64,000 nt of DNA from Bacillota bacterium (GTDB lineage: Bacteria > Bacillota > Clostridia > Acetivibrionales > DSM-1351), in assembly GCA_023409265.1 (NCBI GenBank), contig JAEYHZ010000024.1:62001-126000 (forward strand), read 5' to 3'. Both the position numbers and the translations under genes were made by a program. Of this stretch, positions 53,979 to 63,586 are shown in pieces (positions within the stretch are counted from its first letter, which is position 1; every line of letters starts with the position of its first letter). The notes below the pieces were generated by a model that was not told where the DNA came from, searched no databases, and was given only the letters and a program-made list of their open reading frames with translations.

Positions 53979-56951
53979 ATGCACAAATCCACTCTTATCC
54001 TGATACATGTAATAGCCGTATCACTATTCGCTTTAACCTTGCTGCTTATTGGTTATTTAAAGTCAAAGAGAAGAGTCTCAGAAAAAACCGCCCACCTGAA
54101 TGCAACACTGAATGCTCTGCCCGATATGCTTTTTGAGTTGGATATTACAGGTAAATGTCTTGATTACAGGGCTCCGTCACCTGACATTAGGTATCAGCAT
54201 CCCCATACATTTATCGGTAAAAATATAAATGAGATTTTATCACCGGATATTTTGGAGAAAATAAAAACTACAATGGACGGAGCATTAAAAGGCAATAAAA
54301 AAATAGGAGAGCCCTTTCCAATTGATCACTCGCAGGGAGGAGTACATTGGTACGAAGTTTCCATTTCGGTAAAGGAAAAGGCAAACAAAAAGAAGACTTT
54401 TATTGTCCTGGTAAGGGACATCACCGCCCGGAAGGAGGCTGAACTGGCTTTACAGGACCGTGAAAAGAGGCTTAGATTTGCAGCAAAGGCCGGAAATATA
54501 GGCATATGGGACTTTAATTCCATAACAGGTAAAGCTACTATTCTTTACGATCTAACTGGAGTAGAATATCCAGAAGCTTTTTCCAAAGTTGAATTTATCA
54601 AGTTTGTCCACCCTGATGATCAGGAACTGATCCAACAACAATTCCGAGGCTTTATCAGCGGCAGCCTTGAGGTATTCGATGTTACCTGCCGTATGAATGC
54701 TCCGGGACTTGGCTGGCAGTGGATGTCGGTATCCGGTCTGGCCCTCGAAAGAGATGCCGCCGGGAAAGTTCTCAAAGTAGCAGGATATATTAGAAATGTA
54801 ACAAGGCAGATGCAGGTCCAGGCTGAGCTAATAGAGGCTAAAACGGCTGCTGAAGCTGCCAGTCAGGCCAAAAGTGAATTTATTGCTAATATGAGCCATG
54901 AAATAAGAACACCTCTAAATGCCATTATCGGGTTGGGAAATATTCTAATGCAATCCGGTATAAATCTGAAGCAATATGACTATCTTCAAAAAATACAGTA
55001 TTCCGCGGAAAGTCTTTTAACCATAGTCAATGATGTCCTGGATTTTTCCAGAGCAGAAAAGCAGAAAACCGACCTTAAGGAAGAACTATTCGATATATAC
55101 GAGCTTGTTAACAGGACGGCTAATATATTATACGGCTGTATCAAGGCAAAAAGCCTTGAATTAAAGATAGATATGTCCGGGGAGCTGCCGTTATTTTTTA
55201 TAGGTGATCGCGGCCGTTTAACCCAGGTACTTCTCAATCTGGTAGGTAATGCAGTGAAGTTCACCGAGAAGGGCTTTATATCTATAAAGGTATCCCTGTC
55301 AGAGGGCAGTTCAGATATGAGAAATGTTAAATTCAGTATAAGTGATTCAGGCATCGGAATAACGCCGGAACAAAAGGCCAGGTTATTTATTCCATTTTCC
55401 CAGGGTGACCCCAGTATCTCTAAAATCTATGGTGGTGCAGGTTTAGGCCTTGTAATATGCAAGAGCATTATAGAAAGAATGAGTGGGAACATAGAACTTG
55501 AAAGCCGGCCGGGAGAAGGAAGCAGTTTTACCTTCACAGTTTTATTAAAGCCGTCCGCTGAACAAACAAGTGCAAAGCACAACCTCGCTGGTTTGAAAGC
55601 TGTCCTTATGATAAATACTGAGGTTTTGCGGTCACATCTCATGAAGCTGCTGCATCAAATGGGGATTGATACTGTAACCGTTGTCCAGGATGGAAATCAA
55701 GAGGTTTTCAAGGGGGCCGGCTATATCTTTTTTGAGCCGGGATTTATTAATTTAGACTCATTTGCCGGGTTGTCCGGCAAAACAGCAAAACTCGTAGCTG
55801 TAGGTACTTTTAATACTCCCGGGCAGGATACCTTGCAGCTGGCCTACCCCTTCGGTTTTAACCAGCTATACAGTACTCTGACGGAACATACGCACCAAAA
55901 GTGTCTCTCCCCCTCATGCAGCATACTCATTGTTGATGATAATGAAATAAATCTGACTGTAGCCGAAGAAACTCTTAAAGGCTCCGGATTCACCACAGAC
56001 AGAGCTTACAGCGGTCAGCAGGCTCTGGACAAGCTGGAACAGGAAACCTACGACATAATAATGATGGATCTTCATATGCCTGTAATGGACGGAATTGAAA
56101 CCTCAAGAAGGATAAGGAACCTGCAGCTCGGTTTCAGACCAGTTATTATTGCACTGACTGCCGATATTAATGAAGATATGAAGGAAAAAGCTCTTAACAG
56201 CTGGTTTGACGACTATGTAACCAAACCATACCAGCCTGATAAGCTGATTTCACTACTTCAAAAGTGGTCCCGGCATAAAACAACCGAAGACGTTTCCAGT
56301 GAGCCTGCTGCCCATTCCCTGAAGTTGCTCCCCTCCTCCCTGCCAGGGCTTGACATTTCCTCCGGCCTTGCAAGGCTTAATGGCAGTGATGCAGCTTATT
56401 TAAATATTTTGGATCTGTTTTTGAAGAATGAGAAAGGATTAATCAAAAATTTAAAGCAAGCCCTTGAACAAAAGGATACGGAAGCAGCTAAAATCTTATG
56501 TCATACCCTGAAGGGAGTTTCGGCAAATCTGGGAGCTCAGGACTTATCAACTGCTGCTGCAGCATTTGAACAAAAGCTCAAGACAGCTGAATCCGACGGG
56601 CTTACCCGGATAGATATGTCTTCCCTGGAGCAGAATTTTTACTTAACCTATTCTACCGCTGAAGCACTTGTTAACAAGTTCAGGCCCCTGTTCGAAGCGG
56701 ACCTGACTACAAAGCCTTTATCTTCAGGTACTGTCCCCGGGGAACAGCTTAACAAAATAGATGCCTTGATATTACTGTCCAAAAGATATGATATTAAGGC
56801 CTATGAAAAATTTGTTGAAGCAAAGAATTATTTAGTCGGCAAATATGGCGAAGAGCAGGTTCAAGCACTACAGGAAGCCCTGGACCAGATGAACTGGGAG
56901 GCCGTTCTGGAAATACTGAATGCCCTGAAAAACAACGGGTGTAAAGCTTGA
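53979..56951 (+). CDS. Hybrid sensor histidine kinase (PAS-PAS-HisKA-HATPase-REC-HPt)
   Basis: The product has 990 residues. One N-terminal membrane helix (about 7-27) is followed by two PAS domains (about 35-155 and 160-285), a HisKA domain with H307 in NMSHEIRTPLNAIIG, an ATPase domain (NLVGNAVKFTEKG, GAGLGLVICKSII), a degenerate receiver-like segment (about 530-640), a true receiver with D697 in DIIMMDLHMPVMDG, and an HPt domain with H842 in LCHTLKGVSANLG. It can run a full phosphorelay on its own. It is divergent from the REC-kinase gene. Confidence 0.94.
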   Translation: MHKSTLILIHVIAVSLFALTLLLIGYLKSKRRVSEKTAHLNATLNALPDMLFELDITGKCLDYRAPSPDIRYQHPHTFIGKNINEILSPDILEKIKTTMDGALKGNKKIGEPFPIDHSQGGVHWYEVSISVKEKANKKKTFIVLVRDITARKEAELALQDREKRLRFAAKAGNIGIWDFNSITGKATILYDLTGVEYPEAFSKVEFIKFVHPDDQELIQQQFRGFISGSLEVFDVTCRMNAPGLGWQWMSVSGLALERDAAGKVLKVAGYIRNVTRQMQVQAELIEAKTAAEAASQAKSEFIANMSHEIRTPLNAIIGLGNILMQSGINLKQYDYLQKIQYSAESLLTIVNDVLDFSRAEKQKTDLKEELFDIYELVNRTANILYGCIKAKSLELKIDMSGELPLFFIGDRGRLTQVLLNLVGNAVKFTEKGFISIKVSLSEGSSDMRNVKFSISDSGIGITPEQKARLFIPFSQGDPSISKIYGGAGLGLVICKSIIERMSGNIELESRPGEGSSFTFTVLLKPSAEQTSAKHNLAGLKAVLMINTEVLRSHLMKLLHQMGIDTVTVVQDGNQEVFKGAGYIFFEPGFINLDSFAGLSGKTAKLVAVGTFNTPGQDTLQLAYPFGFNQLYSTLTEHTHQKCLSPSCSILIVDDNEINLTVAEETLKGSGFTTDRAYSGQQALDKLEQETYDIIMMDLHMPVMDGIETSRRIRNLQLGFRPVIIALTADINEDMKEKALNSWFDDYVTKPYQPDKLISLLQKWSRHKTTEDVSSEPAAHSLKLLPSSLPGLDISSGLARLNGSDAAYLNILDLFLKNEKGLIKNLKQALEQKDTEAAKILCHTLKGVSANLGAQDLSTAAAAFEQKLKTAESDGLTRIDMSSLEQNFYLTYSTAEALVNKFRPLFEADLTTKPLSSGTVPGEQLNKIDALILLSKRYDIKAYEKFVEAKNYLVGKYGEEQVQALQEALDQMNWEAVLEILNALKNNGCKA

Positions 56952-56974
56952 TGGGCTTTACACCCGTTGTTTTT
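56931..56974. terminator. Strong bidirectional terminator
   Basis: AACAACGGGTGTAAAGC pairs perfectly with GCTTTACACCCGTTGTT around a short loop, with TTTTG after it. The left arm is the last codons of the hybrid kinase gene; the right arm ends two bases before the stop of the small minus-strand gene. Confidence 0.88.
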
Positions 56975-56975
56975 G

Positions 56976-57095
56976 TCAGGAATTTTTGTTTGGATTATCT
57001 TTTTTATCATTTACCTTCTGACCCGCATTCGGAACCTGGCCTTCACTGGTTCTTACCCGGGATTTTCTTTGATCAGGCTGATCTTTTCTAGCCAT
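56976..57095 (-). CDS. Small charged protein, 39 residues
   Basis: GGAGG lies eight bases before the ATG at 57095, and the frame ends at TGA 56976, two bases before the shared terminator. The product is hydrophilic, rich in K, D, Q and N, starts MARKDQPDQRKSRVRT and has no Cys, Trp or membrane segment. This looks like a real gene because of its ribosome site, its own terminator and its position. I do not recognise the family. Confidence 0.65.
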   Translation of the reverse strand: MARKDQPDQRKSRVRTSEGQVPNAGQKVNDKKDNPNKNS

Positions 57096-57170
57096 AAATG
57101 TTACCTCCAATTTTCAATGGTGTAACTATTTTTAGCATAAATGAGAAAAAGAATACCCGTTGATCCGGTT

Positions 57171-57530
57171 TCACATATTCTCAACAAACTGAATTTTCAT
57201 ACCATTCGGGTCAGTTGTATAAAAGAACTTAACGTGGGGATTTGGCTGAAAAGGTCCTGTAACTGCATAACCTTTTTCCTTGACAAAAGACATGGTTTCA
57301 TCCAGAGCTTTAACCTGAAAACCCATTGATATATCGGTCCCTAAATTAACCTTTTCAACTCCCTTGTTATAGATGAGTTCAACTTCGGTTCCACCTTCAC
57401 CAAGAAAAGCTATATCCATATCAGTTCCAGATCCGAAGCGTCTGTTTAGAGGTAGTCCCAGTATTTCCTGATAAAACTTTAGAGATGCTTCCATATCAGT
57501 TACCTTAATTGTAGTCCACAAAAATTTCAT
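57171..57530 (-). CDS. VOC-family (glyoxalase/dioxygenase fold) protein
   Basis: The product has 119 residues with the paired beta-alpha-beta-beta-beta modules of the vicinal-oxygen-chelate fold (WTTIKVTDMEASLKFYQEIL and FFYTTDPNGMKIQFVENM). The metal ligands are not clear, since the usual N-terminal H is replaced by T/K. GGAG precedes the ATG. The specific activity is unknown. Confidence 0.88.
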   Translation of the reverse strand: MKFLWTTIKVTDMEASLKFYQEILGLPLNRRFGSGTDMDIAFLGEGGTEVELIYNKGVEKVNLGTDISMGFQVKALDETMSFVKEKGYAVTGPFQPNPHVKFFYTTDPNGMKIQFVENM

Positions 57531-57792
57531 AATATCACTCCTGCTTTTTATTTAATAGATCAAATTGCTTTTTATCCTGAACTGCTGTAATTATTTTACC
57601 TTAAAAATTGATTATTATCTACCAAAAAAGATTCCGGCACTTCATAGTTCCCTTCAGGTATTTGTCACTTTTGCTGAATAAAAGAAAAAATCAATCAGAT
57701 TCAGTAATAAAAAGTAAATAGGACTGTGGTACAATTTTACTTAGAAGGTTTTGTATGCTAAAATTTTCTTATAAAATACTAGGGGGTAGTGT

Positions 57793-59313
57793 ATGAAAAA
57801 TATAAAAAAAATTGTTTCCTTAATTTTAGTACTGGCATTTGTATTATCCTTCATGGTTGGCTGTGCTTTTGATGAGCTGGCCCTTTTAAATGCCCTTTCC
57901 AGGCAGCCCGAAATCAACTCGAGTGAAAGCAGGACAGAATTGACTATAAACCTTAGTGCAGATGGATTATCGGACTCAGACAAAGAGAGCTTTAAGCAAA
58001 TGGCGGCAGTATTAAACGGTATGAAATTTGTAATAAATCAGAAGAACAAAAGTAATCCCGATAAAACAATTTTAAAAACCCAGGCTGACTTTACTATGGA
58101 TATGAGCGGGATAGCTGTTTCATCATCTGTATGGGCTGATGTTGATCTCTCGGGTACTACACCAAAAATAAAAGAAATCATAAAAGTTCCGACTCTCCTT
58201 ACATTTGGCATGCCGGCAGAATTCCAAGGAAAACCGTATATGGTGGTGGACGCTGCTGATATGCTTAAAGCCGATTCTCTTACCGGATTGGACAGTTTTA
58301 ATAATACGGAGATATTAGAATACAGCAAAAATCTTACACCAAAGTTTTTGGCATTTTTAAAGGATTACGCTACCGAATTTAATCCCGGATTCTCCATTGT
58401 TTCACGCAAGGGGTATAAAACAATTGATAATCAGGCCGTAACAGTATACAATTTAAAGCTGGATGACGCCACCTTCAAGAAGTTGTTATATTATGCAGCT
58501 AAAAACTTTTCACAAAGTGACAAGGCTTTAAACTTTGTAAAAGAGCTTGCCTTAGCCTACACTGATGTAGCCGGGCTGAGATATAAAGAGAGGCTTAGAG
58601 CTAAGGGCAGTATAAACAAAGCCTTCGACGACTTTAAGGCTGATCTGCCTGAATTCCTTGAGACCTGCGACAATATGATGACCATTCTAAAAGACGTCAA
58701 AATACTTGGTGATAAAGGTATAGATATTGATTTTGGAGTTAACAGGGAAGGCTTTATAGTAAGTGAAAGCGGCACATGTGATTTTGTTATCGATCTAAAG
58801 GCATACCAAGATGCCTATGAGAGTTACAATGCACTAACCGAGCCTGATTACATAAAGGAAGTAAATGAAGACCAAGGGGTTTACAAATTTGGGTTAAGCT
58901 TCAATACTGTTTATTCTAAAATAAACAAGGATGTAGTTTTTGAAGCTCCAAAGCTAACTGAAGAAAATTCCTTTAATCTTCAAGACTATTTAAATTATGA
59001 TTATGGTTATGATGATTTTAATTTATACGATTCAGATAATAATGATACCGGTTATGAGGAAGATGTGACACCACCGGCGGCTCCAACCGTAAACAAGGTG
59101 TTGAAAACCTCTGAAGCAGTGACCGGAAAAGCTGAGCCACTTTCCATTATAACTGTGAAAAAAGGCAGCACTGTTATTGGTACAGATGTAGCTGACGAAA
59201 AAGGAGTATTCAGCGTTACCATAGCTCCCGTAAAAACAAAATGTACTTTGACTGTAACAGCTTCAGATTTTTATGGAAATGAAAGTAAGGCTACAACAGT
59301 AAATATCAAGTAG
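57793..59313 (+). CDS. Lipoprotein with C-terminal Ig-like domain
   Basis: The product has 506 residues. A lipoprotein signal peptide ends at a lipobox (FMVGC, cysteine about residue 24). The middle, about 30-400, is a large soluble domain of unknown type. After an acidic Asp/Tyr-rich linker (YDYGYDDFNLYDSDNN) comes a bacterial Ig-like (Big_6-type) domain of about 80 residues with the motif APTVNKVLKTSEAVTGKAEP and VTASDFYGNESKATTVNI. It is surface-exposed; its function is unknown. Confidence 0.75.
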   Translation: MKNIKKIVSLILVLAFVLSFMVGCAFDELALLNALSRQPEINSSESRTELTINLSADGLSDSDKESFKQMAAVLNGMKFVINQKNKSNPDKTILKTQADFTMDMSGIAVSSSVWADVDLSGTTPKIKEIIKVPTLLTFGMPAEFQGKPYMVVDAADMLKADSLTGLDSFNNTEILEYSKNLTPKFLAFLKDYATEFNPGFSIVSRKGYKTIDNQAVTVYNLKLDDATFKKLLYYAAKNFSQSDKALNFVKELALAYTDVAGLRYKERLRAKGSINKAFDDFKADLPEFLETCDNMMTILKDVKILGDKGIDIDFGVNREGFIVSESGTCDFVIDLKAYQDAYESYNALTEPDYIKEVNEDQGVYKFGLSFNTVYSKINKDVVFEAPKLTEENSFNLQDYLNYDYGYDDFNLYDSDNNDTGYEEDVTPPAAPTVNKVLKTSEAVTGKAEPLSIITVKKGSTVIGTDVADEKGVFSVTIAPVKTKCTLTVTASDFYGNESKATTVNIK

Positions 59314-59362
59314 AAAGTAAAATTTAAACAGTTGCCAAAACACAATAATTTAGAAGAACAAT

Positions 59363-59391
59363 AAAGGGATCCTTTGAGATCCCTTTTTCTT
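59363..59391 (+). terminator. Terminator of the lipoprotein gene
   Basis: AAAGGGATC (59363-59371) pairs perfectly with GATCCCTTT (59378-59386), followed by TTCTTT. It lies 49 bases after the stop codon. Confidence 0.85.
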
Positions 59392-59393
59392 TA

Positions 59394-59520
59394 ATACTTT
59401 TATCAAATACTCCTATCCAATTACTTCCATAATGGATACTTTTATCAAATTACCTCTATCATAAATACTTTTATCTTATTACCTCTATCATAAATACTTT
59501 TCAAATTACTTTTATCATAA
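59394..59520. repeat. Degenerate short tandem repeat
   Basis: Units of about 27-32 bases share CATAAATACTTTT...ATTACCTCTAT; the clearest are 59428-59459, 59460-59488 and 59489-59515, preceded by a weaker unit. The last unit runs into the stop codon of the HD-GYP gene. Function unknown; spacers are absent, so it is not CRISPR. Confidence 0.65.
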
Positions 59521-60561
59521 AAAACTGACTATCTGTGGGCTTGCAGTTCTTTTAATCTTTATGAATGAGGAGCCTACCCGGACAATAGGATTTATAACTT
59601 CGTGGGGAGGTATATATACCACTTCACCAATATCGCCATTATCAAGCTTCACTTTGGCCCCCACAAGGTGCGTTGAGAAGTTTAGCAAAAAAGTGTTTAA
59701 TGCAGATGTGTCAAATTCACAAAGACCGCTGGTAAGAAACATATGGAACGCGTCAAAAGGCGTAACTTTCCTCTTATAGGGGCGGTCGGAAGTCATTGCG
59801 TCATAGACATCGGCCACAGCTATAATCCTTGCAAACTCCCCTACGCAATCACCTTTTATTCCAAATGGATACCCGGATCCGTCAAGTCTTTCATGGTGCG
59901 TGAGGACTGCCTCCTTGACTTCAGTATCTATAACTGTTGAAGAATTCAGAATTTCATAACCCAATAAGCTGTGTTTTTTAATCAGTTGGAATTCCTCATC
60001 GGTTAATTTTCCTTTTTTATTAAGCAATTCATTGCTGATCTTAATTTTTCCAATATCATGCAGCAGCCCGGCCTGAATCAAATCAACCAGCCTTGATTCC
60101 TGCATATGAAGTCTTTTCCCGATCAGCATTGAATAGAAGCCAACATTGACACAATGTGAATAGGTATAATCATCATAATATTTAATTTCATTAAGGTATT
60201 GTATGATGACATCAATACTGTCCATTCTCTGATAAATTGATTCTGCAATATTTTTTATAGAACTGAACTCAAATCTTTTACCTGCTGCAATATTACTCAA
60301 CGCTGTCTTAACGGCAAGAACTGTTTCTTTATAACCTGCTATTATCTTTTCTTTGCGAGATTTTTCATAGTAACTATACGAGCTGCCAACTTCTTTATAA
60401 ATCCATACTGATTTTATTCCGATGGTTTTCAATTTGGAAATGATAAAATCATTAAGCACCAAATTTTCGGCAGCCAAAATCAAGCCTTTGTCGCTGATAA
60501 CATCTTTTGCAATAACATCACCACATCTGCAATCAAATATATTCACCCTTAATTTAGTCAT
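59515..60561 (-). CDS. HD-GYP domain protein (c-di-GMP phosphodiesterase type)
   Basis: The product has 348 residues from the ATG at 60561, six bases after GGGGAG; an upstream frame extends to 60612 but lacks a ribosome site. The N-terminal half is a helical regulatory region. The HD-GYP domain has LLHDIGKIKI and HHERLDGSGYPFG, both intact. It probably hydrolyses cyclic-di-GMP or a related dinucleotide. It lies divergent to an AraC regulator. Confidence 0.93.
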   Translation of the reverse strand: MTKLRVNIFDCRCGDVIAKDVISDKGLILAAENLVLNDFIISKLKTIGIKSVWIYKEVGSSYSYYEKSRKEKIIAGYKETVLAVKTALSNIAAGKRFEFSSIKNIAESIYQRMDSIDVIIQYLNEIKYYDDYTYSHCVNVGFYSMLIGKRLHMQESRLVDLIQAGLLHDIGKIKISNELLNKKGKLTDEEFQLIKKHSLLGYEILNSSTVIDTEVKEAVLTHHERLDGSGYPFGIKGDCVGEFARIIAVADVYDAMTSDRPYKRKVTPFDAFHMFLTSGLCEFDTSALNTFLLNFSTHLVGAKVKLDNGDIGEVVYIPPHEVINPIVRVGSSFIKIKRTASPQIVSFL

Positions 60562-60595
60562 ACTTAACTCCCCAGGTAAATCTGTCCTAAATGCT

Positions 60596-60625
60596 TTGAC
60601 AAAAAGTGTCACATATAGTTAAAAT
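60596..60625 (+). promoter_or_regulatory. Promoter of the AraC gene with overlapping palindrome
   Basis: TTGACA (60596-60601) and TAAAAT (60620-60625) are 18 bases apart. TGACAAAAAGTGTCA (60597-60611) is a five-base-arm inverted repeat overlapping the -35 box, and a candidate operator for both divergent genes. Confidence 0.5.
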
Positions 60626-60732
60626 ATAGTAACTATTGTAGCATTTTGTATATTGGGATACTTAATTAAAATTAAGATTTTTTATGCAAAATTAATGTAC
60701 TTTTATACATTGCCAATAAGAAAGGAATATTT

Positions 60733-62004
60733 ATGCACGAAAGAAGTACTATAATAAAGATTATTGAGACATTTACCGAAACAACGCAAATACCTGTAAT
60801 GTACATTGATAATTTAGCTTCCGTTCCAACACTGCAATCAAATAATTATGACTTTACATCTGTATTGGAATATGCTGATTTTGAGGAGATTATCAATTTT
60901 CTTCACACGTTTTTTTCGCAAACCGCTGAACCTCATAAAAGCTTTGCAACCTTCCATACTAAAAGCTGCTTCATATACAACATAGTTCTGACAAGCCAGG
61001 GTAAAAGGTACAAGGGAGCTTTTGTTTCAGGACCCATTCTACCCTATTTTTCTGACGAGAGATTCATAGATGAGATTATAATGAATAAGCCGCTACCTTT
61101 ATATAAAAAAGGTAAATTTGAGAATATGATAAGGACAATACCTTTCATTTCAGAGGAGAGGATCAAGCATTTAGGTCAGCTCCTGTATGTTTTAAGCGAT
61201 TCCAGAGAAGCATGCTGGTACTCCCCGGGTCACGGAGAATATGGCAGTGATAAGTCCAACCTGACCAACCTTTCATTTGAACCGGAAAATTACTCCCTTA
61301 GTGTCAAAGAGAAGGAGGAGTACAATTCTATCTACAGTTTTAGTCTTAAGCTGAAGGATCAAATAATTCAGGGAAACACAGATGGAATTATAGCACTTAT
61401 GAATAATAATGCAAATTTATTTTGGAACATAAAAGCCTTTGACGATAACTTCCGTTCGCTAAAAAATAAATGCCTGATAATATGTGCCGTAGCAGGAGTA
61501 TTTGCTGTTAAGGGTAACGCCTCTTACAAAAGAGTTTTCGGATTGATAGAAGACTTTTCATCAAGCTTAAATAATATGAAATCTGCGCAGGAAATCGTTT
61601 TAAAAATGGCTCATACAATTGAAACCTTAGCTTATCTGGTTTCAATATCCTCAAGCAATAATTTTTCACTGCACATTAAACGGGTGATGCAATACCTGAA
61701 AAATCACTATAAGGAAAAGATAACCCTGAATAAGCTGGCAGAATATGTTGGGCTAAATTCAGTTTACTTATCAAGTCTTATAAAGAAAGAAACAAATCTG
61801 TCTCTGTTGGATAATATTAATTTGATACGTGTGGAGGAATCAAAAAACCTGCTTATCTTCACAAACAAGTCAATACAGGAGATTTCCTACAACCTTGGGT
61901 ATAGTTATCAGAATCACTTCAACAATGTTTTTAAAAAGTTCACAGGAATGACACCTCTGGAGTTCCGCCAAAATTACGGACGGGATTCTTTTGGAGATGA
62001 CTGA
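60733..62004 (+). CDS. AraC-family regulator with PocR-like N-terminal sensor
   Basis: The product has 423 residues; AAAGGA precedes the ATG. The N-terminal part (about 1-170) resembles PocR/YSIRK-type sensor domains (ALL-helical with a SGP.LPYFSDERFIDEI segment). The C-terminal AraC pair is AEYVGLNSVYLSSLIKKETN and YNLGYSYQNHFNNVFKKFTG. The ligand is unknown; the divergent HD-GYP gene is a plausible target. Confidence 0.85.
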   Translation: MHERSTIIKIIETFTETTQIPVMYIDNLASVPTLQSNNYDFTSVLEYADFEEIINFLHTFFSQTAEPHKSFATFHTKSCFIYNIVLTSQGKRYKGAFVSGPILPYFSDERFIDEIIMNKPLPLYKKGKFENMIRTIPFISEERIKHLGQLLYVLSDSREACWYSPGHGEYGSDKSNLTNLSFEPENYSLSVKEKEEYNSIYSFSLKLKDQIIQGNTDGIIALMNNNANLFWNIKAFDDNFRSLKNKCLIICAVAGVFAVKGNASYKRVFGLIEDFSSSLNNMKSAQEIVLKMAHTIETLAYLVSISSSNNFSLHIKRVMQYLKNHYKEKITLNKLAEYVGLNSVYLSSLIKKETNLSLLDNINLIRVEESKNLLIFTNKSIQEISYNLGYSYQNHFNNVFKKFTGMTPLEFRQNYGRDSFGDD

Positions 62005-62050
62005 AGGTGAATATTTAAAACTTTTATGAGCAGCATACCAAAAGACTTCA

Positions 62051-62100
62051 ATCATTAAACTTATTAGCTACTAAAATCATTAAACTTATTAGCTACTAAT
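62051..62100. repeat. Two-copy direct tandem repeat of 25 bases
   Basis: The 25-base unit ATCATTAAACTTATTAGCTA + CTAAA/CTAAT occurs twice in tandem (62051-62075 and 62076-62100), with one difference. The second copy ends at the stop codon of the next gene. Confidence 0.85.
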
Positions 62101-63392
62101 TATATACAAAAAACTGCATAAAGAGGAACTGATTTGATATTATTTTCAAACCCAAAATTTTTTGAAGATATTCTTATGGAGTAAATAGGTTTGTATTTTG
62201 CTATATACTGGTTCAAACTTTTCGACCTTACATTATCTGAAGCTTTTACTTCAATTGGAATAATATTTCCTTCGCTGTCCTGAATAACAAAGTCAACCTC
62301 CGCTGTCCCCTGCGATTCCCAATAGTATGGGGTATAGCCGTTAGCTGTTAAAGCAGTTGCAACATAATTTTCTGCCAAAGCCCCTTTAAACCCGTCAAAG
62401 CTTTTTGTATCAACCAGAACCACATTGGGAGGGATTCCAAATTTAGAACAAAGCAAACCTATGTCTGCCATATAGACCTTAAAGGAGGCATTGTCAACAT
62501 ACGCTGGAAGAGGTAATTTCCCTTCGGATATTTTATTGCACTTAATAATTACACCTGAAGCTTTAAGCCACTCAAGTGGAGTTTCATATTCATAAGCCCT
62601 GGCACCCGATTTAATTACCTTATATTGAAACTTTCTATTATCCTTCGCAAGCTGAGCAGGTATACTGCTGAATGCCGCCATGATTTTGGTTGTCTCATTG
62701 GGTGTTGCATACTTGGCCATATCGGCTATATATGCATCGTTTAGGTTCTTCTGAGCAGCAAGCACAAAATTAAAATCCTGTTGTCTCAAATATTCCATAA
62801 CAGCCTGTGGCATCCCCCCGGTTAAGACATATATTCTGTATAACTCCATCAATGTGTCGTGTATTGATAATGTTTCATTGGATTCATATGAACTTCGAAC
62901 CATTTCAGCCATTTTAATTTTATCAAGCGCCCATAAAAATTCCTCAAAATCCAATGGATATAAACTAACCATATTTACTTTACCCACCGGAAAGGAATAC
63001 TTTTCCCTGTTTATTGCAACTCCTAACAAACTACCCGCAGCAATGATATGATATTCCGGAGAATTTTCACAGAAGTATTTAAGAGATGTTAAAGCCCTCT
63101 CACACGACTGTATTTCATCAAATACTATCAGTGTATCTCCCTTAAAAATGGTCTGACCAGATTTTGCAGACAGTTCTTTTATAATTCTCTCAGGATTGAG
63201 ATCTCTATCAAAAATATTAACTAATTCAATGCTATCCTCCATATTGAAATATACCGTATTTTTGTAATACTCTTTGCCAAAGGTAAGTGCTGTATATGTC
63301 TTTCCAACTTGCCTCGCGCCGTGAATTATTAGTGGCATTCTGTTTGAGGAAGCTTTCCATTTAATTAGTTGATCAACAATTTTTCGTTTCAT
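62100..63392 (-). CDS. AAA-type ATPase with DUF4143 C-terminal domain
   Basis: The product has 430 residues. Walker A is IIHGARQVGKTYTALTF, Walker B is DTLIVFDEIQSC, and a sensor-like segment is IIAAGSLLGV. The C-terminal half (SKFGIPPNVVLVDTK, GALAENYVATALTANGYTPYYWES, EVDFVIQDSEGNIIPIEVKA) is the DUF4143 nuclease-like domain. The family is widespread and has no proven function; the nuclease-like core with ExK hints at DNA processing. TGGAG precedes the ATG. Confidence 0.92.
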   Translation of the reverse strand: MKRKIVDQLIKWKASSNRMPLIIHGARQVGKTYTALTFGKEYYKNTVYFNMEDSIELVNIFDRDLNPERIIKELSAKSGQTIFKGDTLIVFDEIQSCERALTSLKYFCENSPEYHIIAAGSLLGVAINREKYSFPVGKVNMVSLYPLDFEEFLWALDKIKMAEMVRSSYESNETLSIHDTLMELYRIYVLTGGMPQAVMEYLRQQDFNFVLAAQKNLNDAYIADMAKYATPNETTKIMAAFSSIPAQLAKDNRKFQYKVIKSGARAYEYETPLEWLKASGVIIKCNKISEGKLPLPAYVDNASFKVYMADIGLLCSKFGIPPNVVLVDTKSFDGFKGALAENYVATALTANGYTPYYWESQGTAEVDFVIQDSEGNIIPIEVKASDNVRSKSLNQYIAKYKPIYSIRISSKNFGFENNIKSVPLYAVFCI

Positions 63393-63586
63393 TTTATGTT
63401 ACTCCATTACACTTTTTTTACGTTAATAGTGTCATACATTAAGAGACCTGTCAAGGGTAAGATTAAAACCCCCAAAATTCTTGCTTATCTGCATAGGTAT
63501 TATATTAATAACCTAAAAAATCAATGAACTTATCAATATATGTATATATTACTTCACTAGAGAATTGCTACATATAATGCGCTTGA

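Noticed and set aside
59394..59520. Possible CRISPR array
   Set aside because: Units are adjacent, of variable length and degenerate, with no unique spacers and no cas genes.
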